Source: Candidatus Heimdallarchaeota archaeon
GTDB taxonomy: Archaea; Asgardarchaeota; Heimdallarchaeia; Hodarchaeales; S146-22
Reading direction: 5' to 3'
Assembly: GCA_015520535.1 (NCBI GenBank)
Contig: WAPZ01000391.1
Span: 1-10,725, forward strand
DNA length: 10,725 bases
Part shown: piece after piece, positions 6,524 to 10,725 of the stretch
How positions within the stretch are numbered: position 1 is the first letter of the stretch
Layout: every line of letters starts with the position of its first letter
Made by a program: the position numbers and the translations under genes
Notes under the pieces: generated by a model
The model's database searches: none
Seen by the model: only the letters and a program-made list of their open reading frames with translations
Told to the model about the DNA's origin: nothing

Positions 6524-7408
6524 GTGTCAATTGCAAATTATGCTAAAAAAGTGAAAAATAGTGCGACATCACTTTATGGCATTATTATTATGGCACGACC
6601 ATTCGATGGTTTTGTTATAGGGTTGGCGGTTATTTTAGGTATGATAATAGGCTCTAAAACCATTCCATCGATGTCCTATTTAACCATTGGTTTTCTAATG
6701 GGCTTTCTGCTTTTAGCTGGCATGGATACATTGAATGATTATTACGACCACGAAGTAGATAGTATTTCGAAACCATGGCGACCGCTTCCTAGAGGCATGG
6801 TACCACCATCAATTGCGTTAGCTGTCTCCATTTCTGAGGCATTGATTGGAATCCTTCTATCGCTTTATTTGGGTTTTCTTGTGACATTGACTGCGCTTTT
6901 TGCCATATGCTTAGCTATATTATATTCAAAATATTTGAAATCTTATCTTTTTGCTAAAAATATAGTAGTGTCCGTGAGCTTATCAATGACGACAATTGCT
7001 GGTGCATTTGCTGTGCTTAAAACATTGCCCATTTCTTTTGAATTTTGGTATATTCAGTTTTTGATTATTTTAGTGGCTTTTATTTTTGAAATTCATAAGG
7101 ATATTTTGGATATCGAAGGAGATCGTGCATTTGAGATAAGAACAATACCATTTGTGCTTGGAATTAACTGGACGGTATATTTGATAAGTGGTGGTTATAT
7201 ATTTGCATGGTTCCTTGCACTAATTTTCCTGCTATATCTTCATTCCGATATTATATTATTTGGTTTCCTTATTTTAGTTGCTATCTTGGGCTTGTACATT
7301 ATTTTTTTGTTAATACGAAATCCGTATAAGAATTTGGAAACGACTAGGCGCTTAGCAACTCTTTTATTCGCTGTTATGATTATTATTTTGGTTGTTGCGG
7401 TTCTTTAA
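6524..7408 (+). CDS. UbiA-family prenyltransferase, probable digeranylgeranylglyceryl phosphate synthase
   Basis: This 294-residue integral membrane protein has about eight or nine hydrophobic helices (for example 28-43, 52-67, 99-135, 146-166, 175-189, 215-239, 243-264, 278-294). Both aspartate-rich Mg/prenyl-diphosphate motifs are present: NDYYDHEVDSISKPWRPLPRG (N71-G91) and DILDIEGDRAFEIRTIP (D193-P209). In archaea, UbiA enzymes of this form transfer the second geranylgeranyl group to geranylgeranylglyceryl phosphate to make the ether lipid core. Other UbiA substrates (heme, quinone or chlorophyll-type) cannot be excluded from motifs alone. The GTG start at 6524 has AGGAGA (6508-6513) ten bases upstream. 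It follows map by 23 bases. Its stop interleaves with that of the convergent MazG gene (TTAA, 7405-7408). Confidence 0.87.
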   Translation: MSIANYAKKVKNSATSLYGIIIMARPFDGFVIGLAVILGMIIGSKTIPSMSYLTIGFLMGFLLLAGMDTLNDYYDHEVDSISKPWRPLPRGMVPPSIALAVSISEALIGILLSLYLGFLVTLTALFAICLAILYSKYLKSYLFAKNIVVSVSLSMTTIAGAFAVLKTLPISFEFWYIQFLIILVAFIFEIHKDILDIEGDRAFEIRTIPFVLGINWTVYLISGGYIFAWFLALIFLLYLHSDIILFGFLILVAILGLYIIFLLIRNPYKNLETTRRLATLLFAVMIIILVVAVL

Positions 7409-7716
7409 ATTTCTATTTTCTTACGAGGTTGAAATTTTTCTTCGCAAATACAAGGGTTTTGATGGCATTTCGGGCAGACGTGATTGTACTTCTTTAATGC
7501 GGCGGTTTCGAGATCTATATCTAATAGATTGGCTAAAGAGCAGAGCCATGCGAGTACGTCGGCAAATTCCTCTTCAAGATTCGAGTTTTGGCGATATGCA
7601 CGAACTAGTTCTCCGCATTCTTCGAAGAACCACAGAAAAGTTCTTTCAATTCCACGTTCATGGTCTTTTTGCCCATATAATGATTTCATTAATTCCTGGA
7701 ATTCATGTATTCTCAT
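7405..7716 (-). CDS. MazG-like nucleotide pyrophosphohydrolase with cysteine-rich tail
   Basis: It belongs to the all-alpha NTP pyrophosphohydrolase superfamily, which cleaves (d)NTPs to monophosphate and pyrophosphate and often cleans up aberrant nucleotides. The 103-residue protein has the Mg-binding signature EECGE (32-36) and the second acidic pair E50/D53 in LEEEFADVLAWL. A short C-terminal tail after the last helix carries CPKCHQNPCIC (81-91): four cysteines spaced to bind a metal such as zinc. Such a tail is known in archaeal MazG-like proteins. Its ATG overlaps the stop of the acetyltransferase gene as ATGA (7713-7716), so translation is probably coupled. The physiological substrate is unknown; dUTPase is encoded nearby on the other strand, which fits a shared nucleotide-hygiene role but does not prove it. 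Confidence 0.85.
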   Translation of the reverse strand: MRIHEFQELMKSLYGQKDHERGIERTFLWFFEECGELVRAYRQNSNLEEEFADVLAWLCSLANLLDIDLETAALKKYNHVCPKCHQNPCICEEKFQPRKKIEI

Positions 7717-8447
7717 TTATTTTTTTCCTCTTCGTACATTTTTTGTTTTTCTTTGAATTCATCTGTAGTCATAATGGGTTTTGCGGGAACACCTAGAACA
7801 ACCGTGTTTGGTGGTACGTCTTTTGTGACGACAGCACCACTGGCCACAATCGAATTTTCTCCGACAGTGACGCCGGAAATTAAAATTGCACCCATTCCGA
7901 TGGCAGCATTCTTTTTAATGGTGACGCCGAGTAGTCGTTTGCTGGGCGGATATTTGTCATTAGAGACCAATACATTTGGTCCTAGAAATACATGATCTTC
8001 GATTATGGTTTTTGGTGGGAGAAAGGTGTTTGATTGTATTGAAACGTGATTTCCAATGGTGACTTGGCTATCTAGGACAGAATTACTTCCAATGATTGTT
8101 TTGTCCCCAACCGTACAGTTTTCTCGGATAAGAACGTGTGTTCCGGTTTCGACATTATCACCCAAAATTGAGTTTTCATAAACTATTGTATAAGCCCTTA
8201 TAATGCAATTTTCACCGATTGTGGCGCCGTTTGACACATCGTCATAGTCTTCTAAGATGATATTATTCTCTGAATTAGCAAGATTTTCACGTAACTTATA
8301 TACAGATTTCCTTATCGGATATCCTATAATAACGTATGGATCAATAATTGTTCCGCGTTTAATTTTCGTATTTCCCAATATGATAGCATTTTGCAAGATG
8401 ATCGTTTTTTCTTCATCATACTGTGCTTTTGGGGATAAATATGTCAT
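7713..8447 (-). CDS. Left-handed beta-helix (hexapeptide) acyltransferase, probable sugar N-acetyltransferase
   Basis: The 244-residue protein is dominated by hexapeptide repeats (about 17-215), for example AIILGN, ATIGEN, SILGDN, CTVGDK, TIIGSN, VTIGNH, VFLGPN, AAIGMG and VTVGEN, ending in GAVVTKDVPPNTVVLGVPAKPI (204-225). The loop VLVSNDKYPP (159-168) and the end pattern resemble WbpD/WlbB-type N-acetyltransferases, which acetylate amino groups of UDP-sugars with acetyl-CoA. An insertion near 45-68 interrupts the early coils. It follows a polyprenyl-phosphate GlcNAc-1-phosphate transferase on the same strand, so it probably acts on a glycan precursor sugar. ATG 8447 is chosen because GAGGTGA (8453-8459) precedes it by five bases; an in-frame GTG at 8456 is itself part of that SD and is rejected. 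The MazG gene follows with a four-base overlap. Confidence 0.87.
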   Translation of the reverse strand: MTYLSPKAQYDEEKTIILQNAIILGNTKIKRGTIIDPYVIIGYPIRKSVYKLRENLANSENNIILEDYDDVSNGATIGENCIIRAYTIVYENSILGDNVETGTHVLIRENCTVGDKTIIGSNSVLDSQVTIGNHVSIQSNTFLPPKTIIEDHVFLGPNVLVSNDKYPPSKRLLGVTIKKNAAIGMGAILISGVTVGENSIVASGAVVTKDVPPNTVVLGVPAKPIMTTDEFKEKQKMYEEEKNK

Positions 8448-8452
8448 TAATT

Positions 8453-8459
8453 TCACCTC
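8453..8459 (-). promoter_or_regulatory. Ribosome binding site of the acetyltransferase gene
   Basis: GAGGTGA on the minus strand lies five bases before ATG 8447. It contains the GTG at 8456 that would otherwise look like an in-frame start, so it settles the choice in favour of the ATG. Confidence 0.65.
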
Positions 8460-8460
8460 T

Positions 8461-8485
8461 TTAGTTTAAAAAATATAATAAATTG
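8461..8485 (-). promoter_or_regulatory. T-rich spacer between transferase and acetyltransferase: internal promoter or weak terminator
   Basis: On the minus strand the 43-base gap reads ATTTATTATATTTTTTAAAC before the SD. It has a TATA-like core (TTTATTATA) and also a run of six T that could cause partial archaeal termination after the transferase gene. A start from this box would fall close to the SD, which argues somewhat against an internal promoter. I cannot decide between the two. Confidence 0.25.
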
Positions 8486-8490
8486 GGAGT

Positions 8491-9576
8491 TTAGAGGAAG
8501 CTTGGTAGATTTAAGAGAAATATTATTAATACTATAATAAAATGGAGTGTTAATAAGAACATAACATTTTTCTTTTCAGTTATATTCTTTTTAAAATATG
8601 GAAGTATCCAATATACAGCCCATGGGCATGGCGGTCGTAAATATCCGTTTTCATCAATATCAGCGAGTTTTTTTGTTTGTTTGGTAATGATATAGACAAA
8701 AAATAAGACAAAATTTATAAAATGAAGGAAAAATACTCCAATTGCAAGACGATCGATATTGCCTAAAATGATTGCTACAATAAGGGCAGTGCCAATAGAT
8801 AACGTTCCTGTATCTCCGATTAACGTTTTTGCGGGATACCAATTATAGTATAAAAGTACCAGAAGGCTTCCGATTAAGGCTATTGTCCATACCATAGGAT
8901 AGACACTTCCAGTTATAAACAGTGTAATTAAAATGAAAATTGCCGAAATAAGTCCATTACCTACTTCAAGCCCATTAAATCCCGCAAACATGTTGAAAGA
9001 GTTAAATGCAAAATTAACTGCCAGTGGGATTATTATAAGACTATAAAGATTAAGATGTATAAGAGTATTTGCTATAGTAATAGAAACTGCAAAATCTACG
9101 GGTCCTATAAGCGGAATGTCTAATTTACTAAAGCCAGCTTGAACAGCCATTAATGGAAAAGCGGGTAAAAACCCTAAAAGAACTTTGTGTCTCCATTTTA
9201 TTCGGAAAATATCGTCTAAAAAGCCGATTAGCCCTGCAATCACAACACTCAGAAGGCCAGCTAAAAGTTCGACTGGCGGTGTAAGGTCGGGTGACATTAG
9301 CGTAAAGATAAAAGTTACAGAAAGCGTACCGAATATAAAAGCAATTAAAAATCCTAATCCACCAGGTTCGGCAATTTTTGGTTTTTCTGGCTTGTGATGA
9401 TCAACAGTTACAATGCCTCTTCTTAACGAGGCATTCATTATCCAAGGAATTGTTTTGAATGATATTAATGCCGAAATTGCTGCACCAAATAATGAAATAA
9501 AAATTTCTATTAATGAAATTCCCAAAACTCTCACCATATTTCGTTTCGTCTGACAAATCACGCAAAATTTTTCCAT
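8491..9576 (-). CDS. Polyprenyl-phosphate GlcNAc-1-phosphate transferase (GPT / AglH-like)
   Basis: This multi-span membrane enzyme of the MraY/WecA/Alg7 family loads a sugar phosphate, probably GlcNAc-1-phosphate, from its UDP form onto dolichyl phosphate, starting a lipid-linked glycan for N-glycosylation or a related polymer. The visible family motifs are VDHHKPEKPKIAEPGG (58-73), GFLDDIFRIKWRHK (118-131) with the catalytic pair Asp121/Asp122, NSFNMFAGFNGLEVG (192-206), and NWYPAKTLIGDTGTLSIG (245-262). The NGLExG form and the WRxK pattern point to the eukaryotic/archaeal GPT branch rather than MraY. About ten hydrophobic helices are visible. Length is 361 residues from ATG 9576; Met14 (ATG 9537) would give a more typical N-terminus and would remove the odd CVIC pair. 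A TATA-like TTTAAA about 29 bases upstream fits a nearly leaderless start at 9576. The acetyltransferase gene follows after 43 bases. Confidence 0.9.
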   Translation of the reverse strand: MEKFCVICQTKRNMVRVLGISLIEIFISLFGAAISALISFKTIPWIMNASLRRGIVTVDHHKPEKPKIAEPGGLGFLIAFIFGTLSVTFIFTLMSPDLTPPVELLAGLLSVVIAGLIGFLDDIFRIKWRHKVLLGFLPAFPLMAVQAGFSKLDIPLIGPVDFAVSITIANTLIHLNLYSLIIIPLAVNFAFNSFNMFAGFNGLEVGNGLISAIFILITLFITGSVYPMVWTIALIGSLLVLLYYNWYPAKTLIGDTGTLSIGTALIVAIILGNIDRLAIGVFFLHFINFVLFFVYIITKQTKKLADIDENGYLRPPCPWAVYWILPYFKKNITEKKNVMFLLTLHFIIVLIIFLLNLPSFL

Positions 9577-9600
9577 ACAAAAAATTTATCGTTTCTCAAT

Positions 9601-9610
9601 GATTTAAAGG
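9601..9610. promoter_or_regulatory. Palindromic TATA-like element shared by the GPT operon and dut
   Basis: GATTTAAAGG contains the palindrome TTTAAA (9603-9608) in the 66-base gap between the two divergent starts. On the minus strand, about 26 bases leads to 9579-9580, three or four bases before ATG 9576. On the plus strand it leads to about 9631-9632, beside a GGTGG (9629-9633) that sits nine bases before ATG 9643. One box could therefore serve both directions. Confidence 0.35.
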
Positions 9611-9642
9611 ATAAACACTAAGAATTTGGGTGGTTTAAAAAA

Positions 9643-10089
9643 ATGGACGCCGTTGAGATAAAAATAGTGCGGCTCGATCCCAACATTCCCTTGCCAAAGA
9701 AAATGCATAAAGAAGATGCGGCATATGATATATGTTCACGTGTAGATACCGTTTTGGAACCTAAATCTTTTAAAATGATTCCAACGGGTATCAAAGTGGA
9801 GATCCCAATTGGGTATCGAATTGATGTGAGATCAAGGTCGGGCTTAGCAGCAAAGTACGGGATTTTTTGCTTAAATAGTCCAGGTACAATTGATAGTGGA
9901 TACCGTGAGGAAATACATATTATATTAGCTAATTTTAGCGACAAACCGTTTGAGATACACAAGTATGATCGAATTGCACAAATTTTGGTGCAACGAAATT
10001 TAGATATTATTTTTAAAGAGATTAGAGAGGACGAGTTAGATAGTGAAATAGACAGAAAAGGAGGCTTTGGTTCAACTGGTTTAAAATAA
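9643..10089 (+). CDS. dut: dUTP diphosphatase (trimeric type)
   Basis: It hydrolyses dUTP to dUMP and pyrophosphate, keeping uracil out of DNA and supplying dUMP for thymidylate synthesis. The 148-residue protein has all five motifs of trimeric dUTPases: I, EDAAYDICS (24-32); II, RSRSGLAAKYGI (63-74); III, NSPGTIDSGYREEI (78-91) with the catalytic Asp84; IV, YDRIAQILVQR (108-118); and V, the glycine-rich C-terminal arm RKGGFGSTG (138-146). Motif III with Tyr87 in GYREE favours dUTPase over dCTP deaminase, which lacks the arm in this form. Glu89 stands where Gly is common (YRGE), a mild change. ATG 9643 has a modest SD-like GGTGG nine bases upstream. It is divergent from the GPT operon and convergent with the endonuclease-like gene, with a 34-base gap. 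Confidence 0.95.
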   Translation: MDAVEIKIVRLDPNIPLPKKMHKEDAAYDICSRVDTVLEPKSFKMIPTGIKVEIPIGYRIDVRSRSGLAAKYGIFCLNSPGTIDSGYREEIHIILANFSDKPFEIHKYDRIAQILVQRNLDIIFKEIREDELDSEIDRKGGFGSTGLK

Positions 10090-10107
10090 AAAAGGGAAAA
10101 AACACTT
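10085..10107 (-). terminator. Poly-T termination signal after the endonuclease-like gene
   Basis: Downstream of the stop at 10124, the minus strand reads GTTTTTTCCCTTTTTTATTTT, two runs of six T separated by CCC. Runs of T without a hairpin are the usual archaeal termination signal. It overlaps the last codon of dut on the other strand. Confidence 0.5.
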
Positions 10108-10109
10108 AG

Positions 10110-10127
10110 CCTTTTTAATCTCTTTAT
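10110..10127 (+). terminator. T-rich termination signal after dut
   Basis: About 20 bases after the dut stop the plus strand reads CCTTTTTAATCTCTTTAT. The runs are shorter than those on the opposite strand, so this is a weaker signal. It overlaps the end of the convergent gene. Confidence 0.35.
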
Positions 10128-10627
10128 AGCATGGAGTAATGCTGTAAAGCGGCGTCAGTATACCATTCTTCTGCTGCAGATTCTATCGGACTTGCTTCTT
10201 GAAGTAGTTTCCGTAGTTCGGGATGTTCATTATAATAAGAGCCGATATATCCACGCGTCAGCAAACGTATGTTGATTCTTTTTGCTAGGTTTTCTGCTGC
10301 ACTACTAAATTGGTTACTGATAATAATAACACCTTTTAATGGTATTGGGCTTTTTCTCAAGAGTTCTTCAGCTTGAATGATGACATTGACGCCACACGAG
10401 CGCTTCCAATCCTTTATCATAATTCCCATTGTTGGAATGGTGACCGGTGGTTGGAAATCAAAATAGTCAATATTTTCGTCAACTAAATAATGCTCGAAAA
10501 GTTTCTGGTTGACTTTTAAGATGGATTTTAGTTTTTTCCCATCAATTAATTTGAGTTTTTTTGCCCCGAAAAAGATTTCAACAACTTGTTTAAGCGGCCT
10601 AACTTCGTGAATCGGTTTTTTAAGCAT
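10124..10627 (-). CDS. Hypothetical protein with a restriction-endonuclease-like (Mrr-like) core, active site doubtful
   Basis: The 167-residue protein is not confidently assigned. Residues 66-128 resemble the core of Mrr/RecB-like nuclease domains: a strand leading into IMIKDWKRSCG (69-79), a helix VNVIIQAEELLRKS (80-93), a strand GVIIISNQFSSAAENLAKR (99-117) and a final strand with INIRLLTR (118-125). In active members the strand before Lys72 carries Glu or Gln two residues earlier ((D/E)xK); here that position is Met70, so catalysis is doubtful. The N-terminal 60 residues are helical and basic; the C-terminus is acidic. ATG 10627 is preferred: GGGGG lies ten bases upstream, and a TATA-like box (10682-10691) would start transcription near 10661, downstream of the in-frame GTG at 10681. 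It is transcribed alone, convergent with dut. Confidence 0.62.
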   Translation of the reverse strand: MLKKPIHEVRPLKQVVEIFFGAKKLKLIDGKKLKSILKVNQKLFEHYLVDENIDYFDFQPPVTIPTMGIMIKDWKRSCGVNVIIQAEELLRKSPIPLKGVIIISNQFSSAAENLAKRINIRLLTRGYIGSYYNEHPELRKLLQEASPIESAAEEWYTDAALQHYSML

Positions 10628-10681
10628 ATGTTCATATCCCCCATTTATAATTGTGTCTAAAAAAAATATTCTTATTATCAC

Positions 10682-10696
10682 TTTTAAATATTTCCC
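10682..10696 (-). promoter_or_regulatory. BRE/TATA-like promoter of the endonuclease-like gene
   Basis: The minus strand reads GGGAAATATTTAAAA: a purine-rich BRE-like segment followed by a TATA-like core. Initiation about 26 bases on (near 10661) gives a leader of roughly 34 bases containing a GGGGG SD before ATG 10627. The rest of the window to 10725 shows no gene I can support. Confidence 0.45.
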
Positions 10697-10725
10697 ATTA
10701 GCGTGGCGTTGAAGCGTTATACTCC

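Noticed and set aside
7392..7796. Plus-strand open frame (134 codons) opposite the MazG and acetyltransferase genes
   Set aside because: It lies antisense to two genes with clear family motifs and is rich in Phe and Arg, as expected of a shadow frame.
8448..8456. GTG at 8456 as the acetyltransferase start
   Set aside because: This GTG is part of the GAGGTGA SD that serves ATG 8447.
10628..10681. In-frame GTG extension of the endonuclease-like gene (18 residues)
   Set aside because: The TATA-like box at 10682-10691 would start transcription near 10661, inside the extension, and GGGGG precedes ATG 10627 at usable spacing.
1..10725. Search for CRISPR arrays, insertion sequences, tRNA genes, integrase sites or long repeats
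   Set aside because: No regularly spaced repeat, transposase-like frame, terminal inverted repeats, or tRNA-like cloverleaf was noticed by eye; gene gaps are too short to hold them.

Overview
The window is chromosomal DNA from an archaeon with compact, AT-rich sequence. Four genes point to Archaea: an MptE-type (DUF115) 6-hydroxymethyldihydropterin pyrophosphokinase, an archaeal-type independent phosphoglycerate mutase (apgM), a type II methionine aminopeptidase, and a UbiA prenyltransferase of the kind that makes archaeal ether lipids. Start signals agree: Shine-Dalgarno (SD) sequences of the GAGGTGA/GGAGG type, TATA-like boxes about 20-30 bases before starts, and some apparently leaderless starts. 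I cannot name the lineage from sequence alone. I see no insertion sequence, CRISPR array, tRNA, rRNA or phage gene, and no gene-free stretch longer than about 120 bases.

Layout. (1) 1-117 (-) is the N-terminus of a Toprim small-primase-like protein, cut by the window edge; it is divergent from mptE (204-1028, +). (2) 1020-3248 (-) is an overlapping three-gene operon, read right to left: a winged-helix/DUF4443 protein, a thioredoxin-reductase-like flavoprotein, and an unrecognised 181-residue protein. (3) 3320-3679 (+) is a 119-residue orphan, convergent with a LOG/TIGR00725 Rossmann protein (3676-4200, -). (4) 4321-7408 (+) is an apparent operon of apgM, map and the UbiA prenyltransferase. 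(5) 7405-9576 (-) is an operon read right to left: a polyprenyl-phosphate GlcNAc-1-phosphate transferase, a hexapeptide-repeat acetyltransferase and a MazG-like pyrophosphohydrolase. (6) dut (9643-10089, +) is divergent from the transferase. It converges on a 167-residue protein (10124-10627, -) that resembles a restriction-endonuclease-like domain with a doubtful active site.

How the genes fit together. Most of the window is core metabolism: pterin cofactor synthesis, lower glycolysis or gluconeogenesis, N-terminal methionine removal, ether lipid synthesis, the first membrane step of lipid-linked glycan assembly, and nucleotide-pool cleaning (dUTPase plus MazG). The least understood parts are the DUF4443/flavoprotein/unknown operon, whose reductase departs from the thioredoxin reductase consensus, and the endonuclease-like protein at the right end. 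I found no clear defence or mobile system. Packing is tight: three convergent gene pairs overlap at their stop codons, and several divergent pairs share short promoter regions.
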